From Chitinophaga filiformis (GTDB lineage Bacteria; Bacteroidota; Bacteroidia; Chitinophagales; Chitinophagaceae): DNA of 64,000 nucleotides. Of this stretch, positions 51,842-61,517 are shown piece after piece. The stretch's first letter is position 1. Every line of letters begins with the position of its first letter. The DNA lies in the NCBI RefSeq assembly GCF_021646545.1, contig NZ_JAKIRP010000007.1:287741-351740 (forward strand), in the 5' to 3' direction. The translations under genes were made by a program, and so were the position numbers. The notes under the pieces are model-generated. The model was not told where the DNA came from. It was given only the letters and a program-made list of their open reading frames with translations, and ran no database searches.

Positions 51842-52935
51842 TTGCTTTTTTCTGATAAGTACTTCCTTACCGGCGTATCAAACCACACCATGACAACATA
51901 CGCAAAAGCGATCAGCACAATGACCCCACAACTTACAATCCAGGCAACAGTACCCGTATCCGGTTTATTCTGCTGGTTATAATTTGCAAATGCCCACATC
52001 ACCATGTAGTGTGTCATGTACAGCGGGTAAGAGATCTTACCTGAGAAATTGCAGATCCCTTCCATCCGCGAACGAAGCGTTGAACCGGCTCCCAGTGCTA
52101 TCAGCAGGGGAAAGTAAAGCACCACAACGAGTACTTCTGCCAGCCAGTTCAGCTTAAACCAGGGCATCAGTAATGCAGCCACCAGCAGGACTGTAAGTCC
52201 TGTAAAACCCAGCTTATTTTTAATAATGAAATTGTAACGATACACCAACATGCCCGCCAGGAAAGAGAATGAAATACGTGCGGCGCCATCCCGGAAATTG
52301 TCCTTTCCCCAGCCTCCCATCACATTGCCGGCCTTGTGACCAACATAGGTAAGCCATGCAGCAGCTATTACAGCCATCACCAGCAGGATGCGTTTATCCA
52401 GCTTCCATAATATAAAACCATAAACAATATTGGCTACATATTCCCAAAACAGGCTCCAGGCCGGCGCGTTTAAGCCGAACAGATTAAAGAACCTGTCTGC
52501 CATCACGGGAAAAGGTATCACCAGTACAGACATGAGAAATATCAACGCTATTTTACCGGCGGAATAGGCAGGAGCTGCCGTCGCAAAAGGATCAAAAAAG
52601 AGCGCCAGCAATCCGAGAACAGATCCCAGGATCACCAACGGATGTAAGCGGATCAGTCTTGCTTTGAGGAACTTCCCCAGTCCCATCTTTTCGATGCGAT
52701 CATCATAAGCATAGGCGATCACAAAACCACTCAGGCAAAAGAAGAAGTCGACCGCCAGGAATCCATGGCCGGCAAAGTTCTTACTATAGTCTGTATAAAC
52801 GATCTCAAGAAAGTGGAATATTACGACCACGATAGCTGCAATACCTCTCAAACCATCCAGTATCTCAAAATGTTGTCTTGCCGTTCTTAATGGCGCTGCC
52901 CCAATTGCTGGCGCCTCAACTGTTGCCGTTTGCAT
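51838..52935 (-). CDS. Acyltransferase 3 family membrane protein
   Basis: The preferred ATG at 52935 (MQTATVEAPAIGAAP) gives 365 aa and puts the family motif FEILDGLRGIAAIVVVIFHF near the N-terminus; the frame is open to 53082 but the extra 49 residues lack family features. About ten membrane helices; FLAVDFFFCLSGFVIAYAYD and LKARLIRLHPLVILG are diagnostic, as is the C-terminal KISYPLYMTHYMV. It would transfer acyl groups to an extracytoplasmic sugar or lipid. It is only distantly like the acyltransferase at 39478-40671 and not linked to any pathway here. Confidence 0.88.
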   Translation of the reverse strand: MQTATVEAPAIGAAPLRTARQHFEILDGLRGIAAIVVVIFHFLEIVYTDYSKNFAGHGFLAVDFFFCLSGFVIAYAYDDRIEKMGLGKFLKARLIRLHPLVILGSVLGLLALFFDPFATAAPAYSAGKIALIFLMSVLVIPFPVMADRFFNLFGLNAPAWSLFWEYVANIVYGFILWKLDKRILLVMAVIAAAWLTYVGHKAGNVMGGWGKDNFRDGAARISFSFLAGMLVYRYNFIIKNKLGFTGLTVLLVAALLMPWFKLNWLAEVLVVVLYFPLLIALGAGSTLRSRMEGICNFSGKISYPLYMTHYMVMWAFANYNQQNKPDTGTVAWIVSCGVIVLIAFAYVVMVWFDTPVRKYLSEKSK

Positions 52936-53160
52936 ATAGTGAAATTGTGATCGGGTAAAATAGTCATCAGAAATTATATATGCAAGGCATTTGTGCCGAT
53001 TGGTGAGATATGCGGATAACACCCATTCCCAACTGGCGAACGCTACCATTAACGCCACCATCTCAACAAGCCAGGCCTGCATTCCTTAACCTGTCAACCT
53101 TTGTCGGAAAAAGCCTGCTTGTTGTCTTAATCACCCCGTCCCCTAAACACCCTTATCTTT

Positions 53161-53168
53161 TAGCTTTG
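53161..53168 (+). promoter_or_regulatory. -7 promoter element before the DHFR-like gene
   Basis: TAGCTTTG is a full match to the Bacteroidota -7 consensus TAnnTTTG, 25 bp before the ATG at 53194. No TTTG at the ideal upstream spacing. Confidence 0.5.
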
Positions 53169-53193
53169 TAGTACAACAACAAACACACATGCC

Positions 53194-53868
53194 ATGAGAA
53201 AGATTATTGTTGCCACATTTACAAGTATGGACGGGGTATTACAGGCACCCGGCGGGCCGCATGAAGACACTTCCGGCGGATTTAAATATGGGGGCTGGAT
53301 GTTTCACTACACCGACGATCAGACAGACAATAAGCTGGGGCAGATCATGTCTGAGCCATTTGATCTGTTGCTGGGCAGGCGTACTTATGAAATATTCTCC
53401 GCGTACTGGCCGTACCAGCCCAGTGACAATCCGATAGCGACTTTATTCAACCGTATCAACAAGTATGTGGTAGCCTCTACCCCGGTCGATCTCTCCTGGG
53501 AACATTCAACACTGATCACCGGTGATACGATCAGTGAATTAAAAAAACTGAAGGAACAGGATGGTCCTGATCTACTGGTACATGGTAGTAGTGTACTTAT
53601 ACAATCTCTGCTGGCCAACAAGCTAATAGACGAATTACATATCTGGACATTCCCTGTTACACTGGGTGAAGGCAGAAAGCTTTTTCAGGACGGCACCCAG
53701 GCAGCCCAATGGAAAGTAACGGATGTAGTGATCGGTGCCAACGGTGGTATTGTTGCCAGTTACATACCTGATGGAGATATCAGATTGGGTTCATTTGAAA
53801 CGGCTGGAGTAAGTGCAAGTAAAGCCGAGCTGGCGAGAAGGGAGAAATTCGCCAAAGAAACATATTAA
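53194..53868 (+). CDS. Dihydrofolate reductase-fold family protein (RibD C-terminal type)
   Basis: 224 aa. It begins RKIIVATFTSMDGVLQAPGG and has LLLGRRTYEIFSAYWP, NKYVVASTPVDLSWEHSTLI, LLVHGSSVLIQSLLANKLID and LWTFPVTLGEGRKLFQDG-like segments (HIWTFPVTLGEGRKLFQ), the hallmarks of the YyaP/RibD-C group. Members reduce small molecules with NADPH; true folate activity is not implied. Cytosolic, no signal peptide, own promoter and terminator. Substrate unknown. Confidence 0.9.
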   Translation: MRKIIVATFTSMDGVLQAPGGPHEDTSGGFKYGGWMFHYTDDQTDNKLGQIMSEPFDLLLGRRTYEIFSAYWPYQPSDNPIATLFNRINKYVVASTPVDLSWEHSTLITGDTISELKKLKEQDGPDLLVHGSSVLIQSLLANKLIDELHIWTFPVTLGEGRKLFQDGTQAAQWKVTDVVIGANGGIVASYIPDGDIRLGSFETAGVSASKAELARREKFAKETY

Positions 53869-53873
53869 ATACC

Positions 53874-53909
53874 ATCACCAGCAAAGCACTATCATGCTTT
53901 GCTGGTGAT
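53874..53909. terminator. Bidirectional terminator overlapping the ppx-like gene end
   Basis: ATCACCAGCAAAGCA (53874-53888) and TGCTTTGCTGGTGAT (53895-53909) form a perfect 15 bp stem with a 6 nt loop. The 3' arm encodes the last residues of the convergent phosphatase (stop at 53892). Confidence 0.88.
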
Positions 53910-54812
53910 CTCATCTTTAATAGAATGTAACACTCCCATTTTAAGGTCGTACATGGATAAACTGAGTGCATTCAGCTCAATATTATCCAGGATGTAAGTG
54001 GTCAGAATGGCTGCGATCACAATCATATCAACCCGCAAAGAGATCAGTCCTTTCATCTTCGTTCTTTGATCGTGATTAGATGCTATGAGCCGGGCGGCCA
54101 GCTTTTCAAATTCCTTTATATCGAGGCGCATAGAAGCAACGTCTCCTATATCATTTCCGTTATTCAGTAGAATAGCGAATGATTCAAACGCTCCCGCAGA
54201 ACCGATAAGCATCTCGGGCTTATAACGCAGACAGGCCGCCTCCAGGCCGCTCAGGGCTTTATCAAGCAGATCAATAATGGCGCAGCGATCAGTATTGCCG
54301 ATAGGATCAGAATGGAAGAATGCCTGCATTAAGCGGGCAGCGCCGAGATCGTAACTCTTTTTCCAGATAAGACCATCTTCGTTGCAGATGATAAACTCTG
54401 TGCTGCCACCTCCTATATCCATGATCAGGGATGTTTGCTGAATGATGCCAAGTGCTTTCACCCCGTTAAAAATAAATGCGGCTTCTTCATCTCCCGTGAT
54501 CACCTGGATATCGATGCCCGCAACTTTAGCCGCTTCAACAAAGTCATGCCCGTTCACTGCATTCCTGATGGCTGATGTTGCAATAGCCCTCACTACATCC
54601 ACATTATGGGCGTCAATGATTCCTCTGAAGTCTTTTAGTGTACGTATTCCCCTTTCAAAGGCCTGAGGAATGATCAGATTATCATTGATGCGTGCCTGGC
54701 CAAGCAATACCGGTACCGTGGTTTTATACACGACGCGCAGGTCCTTGTCGGTAAGATCTCCTATGATCAGGTGAAATGTATTTGTACCAAGGTCAATAAC
54801 AGCAGCCCTCAT
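53892..54812 (-). CDS. Ppx/GppA-family exopolyphosphatase or related phosphatase
   Basis: 306 aa, the short two-domain form common in Bacteroidota. Actin-fold motifs: VIDLGTNTFHLIIGD at the N-terminus, ATSAIRNAVNGHDFV, a segment IQVITGDEEAAFIFNGVKAL, and LIMDIGGGSTEFIICNEDG with the phosphate-2 loop. It should hydrolyse inorganic polyphosphate or pppGpp in the cytosol. I leave the symbol empty because the sequence does not separate Ppx from GppA activity. It is divergent from the giant secreted protein gene across a 455 bp spacer. Confidence 0.9.
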   Translation of the reverse strand: MRAAVIDLGTNTFHLIIGDLTDKDLRVVYKTTVPVLLGQARINDNLIIPQAFERGIRTLKDFRGIIDAHNVDVVRAIATSAIRNAVNGHDFVEAAKVAGIDIQVITGDEEAAFIFNGVKALGIIQQTSLIMDIGGGSTEFIICNEDGLIWKKSYDLGAARLMQAFFHSDPIGNTDRCAIIDLLDKALSGLEAACLRYKPEMLIGSAGAFESFAILLNNGNDIGDVASMRLDIKEFEKLAARLIASNHDQRTKMKGLISLRVDMIVIAAILTTYILDNIELNALSLSMYDLKMGVLHSIKDEITSKA

Positions 54813-55267
54813 GAAATTAGGTATGTTTTTACAAATCTATCAAATTAGCACGTTCCTTTAGGCGGGAATACACGATAATAACAACAAATGTATTTCATAC
54901 GCATTTCTTTTCTTCACTTTCTCTATATTTTTTTTGGGATTGATACAAAACAAATCGTACTATTGCAAGTGAAATCCCGGCAGTTTTTTGTTCCCGGGAG
55001 GTCCCTACACAACACTTTGCTTTTCTCCACATTTTTTAGCCAGATTCTATAGACACCGCCAACTACCTACTTGCCATCAAGAGAATGCAAGAGTACTTTA
55101 CTTTATGTGATGTAAACTTCAATGTCACTAGTGACAAGTGATTGTACTCCCCGTGCCCTTTATGGCCATACTTTAGGAATCAATTGACTGCCGACTGCAA
55201 TTACTATTAAGCACCAAAACACTTATTTAACACAAGGCTCATTTCATCAACCAAAATCTGAACTATT
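54813..55267. other. Gene-free spacer with the regulatory region of the giant secreted protein gene
   Basis: No convincing ORF. TACTTTAG near 55167-55176 is a weak -7-like match. The last 200 bp share scattered blocks with the spacer before the second giant gene (for example GCCATCAAGAGAATG/TGTCATCAAGGAAAC, ATTAAGCA, and CATCAACCAAAA near the start codon), so both genes probably came from one duplication that included upstream DNA. Confidence 0.45.
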
Positions 55268-58200
55268 ATGAATGAAGTATTTTTACTCTTTCGTAGTATT
55301 CTAAGGGCCGTTGTACGACGAACACGCGTACCTATACTACTGGCCCTGCCCTTATTATTACTACAACTAACGGCCCATGCACAGTCGGCCAACCTTGACC
55401 AGGGCGCCAACGAGAAGGCCACCGCGCCAGTAACTCCCGTAGACTGGATCAATGGGAATCTTAATGCCAATCAGGCGCATTTCCTTGAAGGCTACTCGGT
55501 CCCCTACCGGGCTATCCTGGAAGATCTGGTCGTCAACCAGACATACACGCTGGTGATTGGACTGGATGTAAGGAATAGCGGAAAACACGCGTTGGATTAC
55601 ATCACGCATTTTCAAAGACTGGACCCTCACAACGTGTTCAGTCATGGCCCGGAAACGGTGAACCCGTTGCTCGACGCCCCCGAACCGGCATCCTACTTTA
55701 CCACTACGGATGTCTACACGATTCCGGCGCCCTCCAGTGCCGGATCGCCCAAACCTGGACAGCCTACCAACAGCTTTAACTTATTGTCTGCCGGCGAGCA
55801 GCTGTTTACAGGGTATAATGTCGATATAACAAATATAAGCTATGCCTCAGAGGGTAGTCTGACTGCCACCAATTCAGAGACCGTCATCAATATTACTTTT
55901 AAAGCGCTTAAAGCCACCGCCATACTGGCCTGGGGTGGTCATATCGCCAGCATTGTAGACTGGGGAAAAGATCCTGTTACGGGCGAACCCAATTCTGCCA
56001 GTGCGATCAATGGTTCCCCCTATCATATGCGCCTGAAGAACTGGATCATTAACGGCAATGTAGTTAGTATCGGTAACCAGGACAGATCTTTGAAGACGGA
56101 TGCTGTTTTCATTCCTCCTACCTGCGACGTTACAGGACCGGTTACTGCCTGTGTAGAGACAACTAAACTGACATATGTAGCCACGGTTGACGATCCAACC
56201 GGTCTTACCTATTTATGGAGCATCATAGGAGCTAACACCGCGAATGCAAAAATCGTGAATGCCACATTGGGCACTATAGAAGTAGTACCCATCGGTGCTG
56301 CATTTACGCCCGGCTCTTTCAACCTTCAGTTGATTGTTACCCGGGAAGGACTGAAAGACACCTGTTATCTCAACAGCCATGAAAATCCTGGCGCAGCCGT
56401 CATTATCTCGCAGGTAATTGCTAATGCCGGCGCTGATCAAACTATTACCCATCTGGATGTTGCGAATTTGTCTGCCTCCGCTGCAGGAGGTGACGGTACA
56501 TATACCTTCAGCTGGACACCAACTACCGGTCTGAGTGATCCTAACATCGCCAATCCGGTCTTTACTCCGCCATCCACCGGCGTGTTCGAGTTTGTTGTGA
56601 AGGCTGATGATGGCCAGTGTTCTGATGTTGATACAGTGATCATCACTGTCACTGAACATCCGAAACCGCCATGCGGTATCGATGGCCCGAGCCCTGTTTG
56701 CCCGGGTTCTCAGAATGAATATAGCGGCCCGGACCCTTCACTGGTAGGTACCTACCTCTGGTCAGTGACCGGAGATGGCGCTATCTCCGGCGTTAATAAT
56801 ACTCAGAAAGTGTTGATAGACGCTGCAAAGAAATGCGGTGCATTACAGCTCCGACTGATCGTTTCAACACCTGATGGAAAGCGCAAGGACACGTGCTACC
56901 TGGATGTAATCATTAAGGATAGCATCAAGCCAGTCCTCACCGGGCAGGCTTCCGATGCGAACGTCGCCTGTGCCAGGGATGTACCGGCACCTCCTGCCAT
57001 CGGCGTAACTGACGATTGTACAGCCGAACTGAAAGTCGAAACGAGCAGCACTGTTTTTGACAGCACCTGTGTGAACAGGTTTAAGATCATCCGTAAGTGG
57101 TGGGCTACAGACCTCTGTGGCAATACTTCTGACACTTTAACGCAGACTATCACTATTCACGACGATGTGAAACCGGTAATAACTGCCGACTTTGACAAGA
57201 CCGTCAATGTACAGTGTCTCAAAGACGTACCTGCTGCGCCTAAACCAACAGCTACAGACAACTGTAACGGTGAAGTTACACCAGTATATACCGAAACAGG
57301 TAGTGGTACTGCTTGCGACTCCACCATCACCCGCAAGTGGGTATTCACTGACGCATGTGGTAATAGTGACTCTGTCACCCAGGTAATCAATATCAAGGAT
57401 GATATTAAGCCAATACTTTCAGGCTCCGCTGATGATATCAACGTAACCTGCAGTAAAGACATACCTGCTGCCGGCAACATCTCTGCTACTGACAATTGCG
57501 ATGCAACACCTGCAGTAGACTTCAGCCAGACGACCATAGACAGCACCTGCGTGAACAACTTCAAGGTGATCCGCAAGTGGTGGGCTAAGGATGCTTGTGG
57601 CAATACTTCCGACACTTTAACGCAGATTATCACTGTTCACGACGACGTGAAACCGGTAATAACTGCAGACTTTGAAAAGACCGTCAATGTACAGTGTCTC
57701 AAAGACGTACCTGTTGCGCCTAAGCCAACAGCTACAGACAATTGTAACGGTGATGTTACACCAGTATATACCGAAACAGGTAGTGGTACTGCTTGCGACT
57801 CCACCATCACCCGCAAGTGGGTATTCACTGATGCATGTGGTAACAGTGACTCTGTCACCCAGGTAATCAATATCAAGGATGATATTAAGCCAATACTTTC
57901 AGGCTCCGCTGATGATATCAACGTAACCTGCAGTAAAGACATACCTGCTGCCGGCAACATCTCTGCTACTGACAATTGCGATGCAACACCTGCAGTAGAC
58001 TTCAGCCAGACGACCATAGACAGCACCTGCGTGAACAACTTCAAGGTGATTCGCAAGTGGTGGGCTAAGGATGCTTGTGGTAATACTTCTGACACTTTAA
58101 CGCAGATCATCACCGTTCACGACGATGTGAAACCGGTAATAACTGCCGACTTTGAAAAGACCGTCAAGGTACAGTGTCTCAAAGACGTACCTGCTGCGCC

Positions 58201-61054
58201 TAAACCAACAGCTACAGACAACTGTAACGGTGAAGTTACACCAGTATATACCGAAACAGGTAGTGGTACTGCTTGTGACTCTACCATCACCCGCAAGTGG
58301 GTATTCACTGACGCATGTGGTAATAGTGACTCTGTCACCCAGGTAATCAATATCAAGGATGATATTAAGCCAATACTTTCAGGCTCCGCTGATGATATCA
58401 ACGTAACCTGCAGTAAAGACATACCTGCTGCCGGCAACATCTCTGCTACTGACAATTGCGATGCAACACCTGCAGTAGACTTCAGCCAGACGACCATAGA
58501 CAGCACCTGCGTGAACAACTTCAAGGTGATCCGCAAGTGGTGGGCTAAGGATGCTTGTGGCAATACTTCTGACACTTTAACACAGACTATCACCGTTCAC
58601 GACGATGTGAAACCGGTAATAACTGCCGACTTTGACAAGACCGTCAACGTACAGTGTCTCAAAGACGTACCTGCTGCGCCTAAACCAACAGCTACAGACA
58701 ATTGTAACGGTGAAGTTACACCAGTATATACCGAAACAGGTAGTGGTACTGCTTGTGACTCCACCATCACCCGCAAGTGGGTATTCACTGACGCATGTGG
58801 TAATAAAGATTCAGTAAGCCAGGTTATTAATATCAAGGATGATATTAAGCCAATACTTTCAGGCTCCGCTGATGATATCAACGTAACCTGCAGTAAAGAC
58901 ATACCTGCTGCCGGCAACATCTCTGCTACTGACAATTGCGATGCAACACCTGCAGTAGACTTCAGCCAGACGACCATAGACAGCACCTGCGTGAACAACT
59001 TCAAGGTGATCCGTAAGTGGTGGGCTAAGGATGCATGTGGCAATACTTCTGACACTTTAACGCAGATCATCACTGTTCACGACGATGTGAAACCGGTAAT
59101 AACTGCAGACTTTGACAAGGTTATAGATGTACAGTGTCTCAAAGACGTACCTGCTCCTCCAAGGCCAACTGCTACAGACAATTGTGACGGCGACCTCGCT
59201 GCTGATTGTAGTGCGACCGGCAGCGGTACAGCCTGTGATTCCACTATCATCCGCAAGTGGGTATTCACTGATGCATGTGGTAACAGTGACTCTGTTACAC
59301 AGGTGATCCATATCAAGGATAATATTAAGCCAATACTGTCTGGTAGTGTGAATAATGTGAACGTAGCTTGCTACAAAGACATCCCGGCTGCAGCAGGCCT
59401 CAGTGCTACTGACAATTGTACTGCAAATCCGGTTATACATTTCAGCCAGAAGTCGTTTGACAGTACCTGCGTCAACAGGCTCAAGATTATCCGTAAATGG
59501 TGGGCTGAAGACGCATGTGGCAACACTTCTGACACTTTGAAACAACTTATCACTGTCTATGACAATGTTAAGCCGGTAATAACTGCGAATTGCCATAAGA
59601 TAGTGTACGTACAATGCCCGAAAGACATACCTGCCGCACCTAAGCCGACTGCAACAGACAATTGCAACGGTAGTATTCAGCCGGTATTCAGTCAAAAAGG
59701 CTTCGGTTGCGCCTGCGATTCTGTCATCGCCCGTAAGTGGGTATTCGCTGATGCATGTGGTAATAAAGATTCTGTAATGCAACTCATTCTGATCAAAGAT
59801 ATCACTGCACCGGTAGTAACTTACAAGCCGGCAAATATGACAGTAGCTACATGTGCATCTCCAGTCGTATTTGGTACACCTGTCTTCTCAGACAATTGCG
59901 GTACCGTAAAAGTTACTTACGTAGACAGGAAGGAAGGTACAAGTTGTCCAATCAGACATATCCGCAAATGGACAGCGAAAGATAAATGTAACAATAGCGT
60001 ATCTGTAGAACAGGCCATTACTGTTCCTTGCTGTCAGGGTAAATTCTGTACCTATACACAGGGCTTCTATGGCAACGTGAAAGGTCTCGCCTGCACCCCA
60101 TCCGGTACATCCGTGACTGCTGCCCAGATCATGAGTGCTGCTGTCGATGCACAGGCCGGTGACTCCGTCATCTTTGGTCTGAAGCTTACCGGTAAGTACT
60201 TTACCCTGTTCCTCGGTGATATCACCAATGGAAATATCTTCAAGATGTTGCCAGGTGGTGGCACTCCGGCAGCGCTGAAAGGCTACGCTACATTTAACAA
60301 GTCAAATACATGGCCTAATGTACCGTTACTGACAACTACCAGCAATTTTGGAAAGATCAATAATGTACTGCTGTCTCAGACAATGTCACTGTTCTTTAAT
60401 ATGCATCTGACTGCAACATTGAAGAACCTGACAATAGAAGGCGACACATTAAAGACAGCTAAGCTGACCGCATGTGGAAGCAATACGCCGACTACAACAG
60501 TTAGTAACTATGTAATACCACCAAGTGTAGTGAACTACCTGAAGTCAATCGGTAAAGCCAATATAGCTGGCCTGCATGAACTGGCTAACATGTATCTCGG
60601 CGGACAAACAATACCAGGAGTAGCGATTGGAGACGTTAGCAAAGCCGTAGATGCCATTAACAATGCATTTGATAAATGTGCAGTGCTTGTTGGCTGGACT
60701 AAATCTTCTGCTATAACTACGCTGAAGGTATCGACCACAACACTTTCCGTCAACGATCCGAAAGCAACAGAGGCAAGAACAGAAGAAGCTAAGCTGAATG
60801 TCACCGTATTCCCGAATCCGTACAATGATAAGCTGATATTCCGATTCATTGCACCAGTCAGCGGCCAGGTTAAACTGGAAGTTTATAACCTGCTTGGTCA
60901 ACAAATTGGTCAGCTCAACTATGGTATGGTTGACAAGGGTACACAACACACAATTGAATACCATGTACCTGCAATTCATAGAGATGTATTGGTATACAAA
61001 TTGAGTGTAGGTGATCTCATTAAGACAGGCAAAGCGATACATGCTAAGGAATAA
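55268..61054 (+). CDS. Giant secreted HYR/Ig-repeat protein with T9SS sorting domain
   Basis: 1928 aa. Signal peptide with cleavage before Gln39 (QLTAHA-QSAN). Residues about 40-290 are a unique N-terminal domain; 290-385 and 385-470 look like PKD/Ig domains (LTYLWSIIGAN, ANAGADQTITHLD); 475-557 another. From about 558 to 1588 follow HYR-like modules of about 80 aa alternating between an A type (VQCLKDVPAAPKPTATDNCN, RKWVFTDACGN) and a B type (VTCSKDIPAAGNISATDNCD, IRKWWAKDACGN), each with paired cysteines. Then a C-terminal domain (FCTYTQGFYGNVKG) and a T9SS type A domain from VTVFPNPYNDKLIFRF to the end. Probably a long cell-surface or secreted adhesive protein; no catalytic motif. A tandem paralog follows. 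Confidence 0.9.
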   Translation: MNEVFLLFRSILRAVVRRTRVPILLALPLLLLQLTAHAQSANLDQGANEKATAPVTPVDWINGNLNANQAHFLEGYSVPYRAILEDLVVNQTYTLVIGLDVRNSGKHALDYITHFQRLDPHNVFSHGPETVNPLLDAPEPASYFTTTDVYTIPAPSSAGSPKPGQPTNSFNLLSAGEQLFTGYNVDITNISYASEGSLTATNSETVINITFKALKATAILAWGGHIASIVDWGKDPVTGEPNSASAINGSPYHMRLKNWIINGNVVSIGNQDRSLKTDAVFIPPTCDVTGPVTACVETTKLTYVATVDDPTGLTYLWSIIGANTANAKIVNATLGTIEVVPIGAAFTPGSFNLQLIVTREGLKDTCYLNSHENPGAAVIISQVIANAGADQTITHLDVANLSASAAGGDGTYTFSWTPTTGLSDPNIANPVFTPPSTGVFEFVVKADDGQCSDVDTVIITVTEHPKPPCGIDGPSPVCPGSQNEYSGPDPSLVGTYLWSVTGDGAISGVNNTQKVLIDAAKKCGALQLRLIVSTPDGKRKDTCYLDVIIKDSIKPVLTGQASDANVACARDVPAPPAIGVTDDCTAELKVETSSTVFDSTCVNRFKIIRKWWATDLCGNTSDTLTQTITIHDDVKPVITADFDKTVNVQCLKDVPAAPKPTATDNCNGEVTPVYTETGSGTACDSTITRKWVFTDACGNSDSVTQVINIKDDIKPILSGSADDINVTCSKDIPAAGNISATDNCDATPAVDFSQTTIDSTCVNNFKVIRKWWAKDACGNTSDTLTQIITVHDDVKPVITADFEKTVNVQCLKDVPVAPKPTATDNCNGDVTPVYTETGSGTACDSTITRKWVFTDACGNSDSVTQVINIKDDIKPILSGSADDINVTCSKDIPAAGNISATDNCDATPAVDFSQTTIDSTCVNNFKVIRKWWAKDACGNTSDTLTQIITVHDDVKPVITADFEKTVKVQCLKDVPAAPKPTATDNCNGEVTPVYTETGSGTACDSTITRKWVFTDACGNSDSVTQVINIKDDIKPILSGSADDINVTCSKDIPAAGNISATDNCDATPAVDFSQTTIDSTCVNNFKVIRKWWAKDACGNTSDTLTQTITVHDDVKPVITADFDKTVNVQCLKDVPAAPKPTATDNCNGEVTPVYTETGSGTACDSTITRKWVFTDACGNKDSVSQVINIKDDIKPILSGSADDINVTCSKDIPAAGNISATDNCDATPAVDFSQTTIDSTCVNNFKVIRKWWAKDACGNTSDTLTQIITVHDDVKPVITADFDKVIDVQCLKDVPAPPRPTATDNCDGDLAADCSATGSGTACDSTIIRKWVFTDACGNSDSVTQVIHIKDNIKPILSGSVNNVNVACYKDIPAAAGLSATDNCTANPVIHFSQKSFDSTCVNRLKIIRKWWAEDACGNTSDTLKQLITVYDNVKPVITANCHKIVYVQCPKDIPAAPKPTATDNCNGSIQPVFSQKGFGCACDSVIARKWVFADACGNKDSVMQLILIKDITAPVVTYKPANMTVATCASPVVFGTPVFSDNCGTVKVTYVDRKEGTSCPIRHIRKWTAKDKCNNSVSVEQAITVPCCQGKFCTYTQGFYGNVKGLACTPSGTSVTAAQIMSAAVDAQAGDSVIFGLKLTGKYFTLFLGDITNGNIFKMLPGGGTPAALKGYATFNKSNTWPNVPLLTTTSNFGKINNVLLSQTMSLFFNMHLTATLKNLTIEGDTLKTAKLTACGSNTPTTTVSNYVIPPSVVNYLKSIGKANIAGLHELANMYLGGQTIPGVAIGDVSKAVDAINNAFDKCAVLVGWTKSSAITTLKVSTTTLSVNDPKATEARTEEAKLNVTVFPNPYNDKLIFRFIAPVSGQVKLEVYNLLGQQIGQLNYGMVDKGTQHTIEYHVPAIHRDVLVYKLSVGDLIKTGKAIHAKE
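57181..59580 (+). repeat. 480 bp tandem repeats inside the giant gene
   Basis: Five in-frame units start at 57181, 57661, 58141, 58621 and 59101, each beginning AACTGC(C/A)GACTTTGA. The first four differ at only a few positions each; the fifth and the partial sixth (from 59581) are clearly diverged. Each unit encodes one A plus one B module (160 aa). The spacing is exactly 480 bp throughout. Unit 4 has a patch at 58801-58830 (AATAAAGATTCAGTAAGCCA) unlike units 1-3 but similar to 59761-59775. Confidence 0.95.
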
Positions 61055-61080
61055 GCAATTTAATATCGGCCTATATCTAC

Positions 61081-61112
61081 AGGGGGTGCCTCATTGGCAC
61101 CCTCTGTTATTT
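61081..61112 (+). terminator. Rho-independent terminator of the giant gene
   Basis: GGGTGCC (61084-61090), loop TCATT, GGCACCC (61096-61102), then TCTGTTATTTTTAT. It lies 30 bp after the stop codon. Confidence 0.85.
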
Positions 61113-61517
61113 TTATAAGTCGTGAAGAAACGCTGGCTTGCAACCGATGTATATTGCTCTCTTCAGTCGTTTGCACGTTAACATCTTTTTTTTGGTTTTC
61201 GCACAAAACAATTAGACCTTTGCACTGATACCTGTGTTTTTCTTTATCATGGACGACACAACTGTCCATCTACTTCTCCATCATTTTTTTAACCACATAC
61301 TGTAAAAGACCTGTAATCTGTCTGGCTGGCTGTCATCAAGGAAACGCGGGAGTGCTGCAAGCAAATAAAACCACCTGTCACCAAGTGTCATTGCGCATGG
61401 GCCTCTATGCATTTTCCGGTAGCATGTAATTCCTCTATCAACGCCAACTGCCATTAAGCATGTAAAACCACAATTCACCTGGAGGCGCATCCATCAACCA
61501 AAACAAACTCACCACTT
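61113..61517. other. Gene-free spacer before the second giant gene
   Basis: About 400 bp without a supported gene. The last 200 bp resemble the upstream region of the first giant gene in scattered blocks. A TAGACCTTTG stretch near 61214 is close to, but one base too long for, a -7 element. GGAGG lies 24-36 bp before the start (CACCTGGAGGCGC), which could be a ribosome site at long distance. Confidence 0.4.

Noticed and set aside
57157..59073. 158-codon open frames repeated on the minus strand in every 480 bp unit of the giant gene
   Set aside because: They are mirror images of the repeated coding sequence; identity among copies follows from the repeats, there is no start context, and the plus-strand frame is a clear secreted protein.
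55268..61054. Phage tail fibre or RTX-type toxin identity for the giant repeat protein
   Set aside because: There are no phage genes nearby, no RTX nonapeptides, and the C-terminus is a T9SS sorting domain; HYR/Ig modules explain the repeats.
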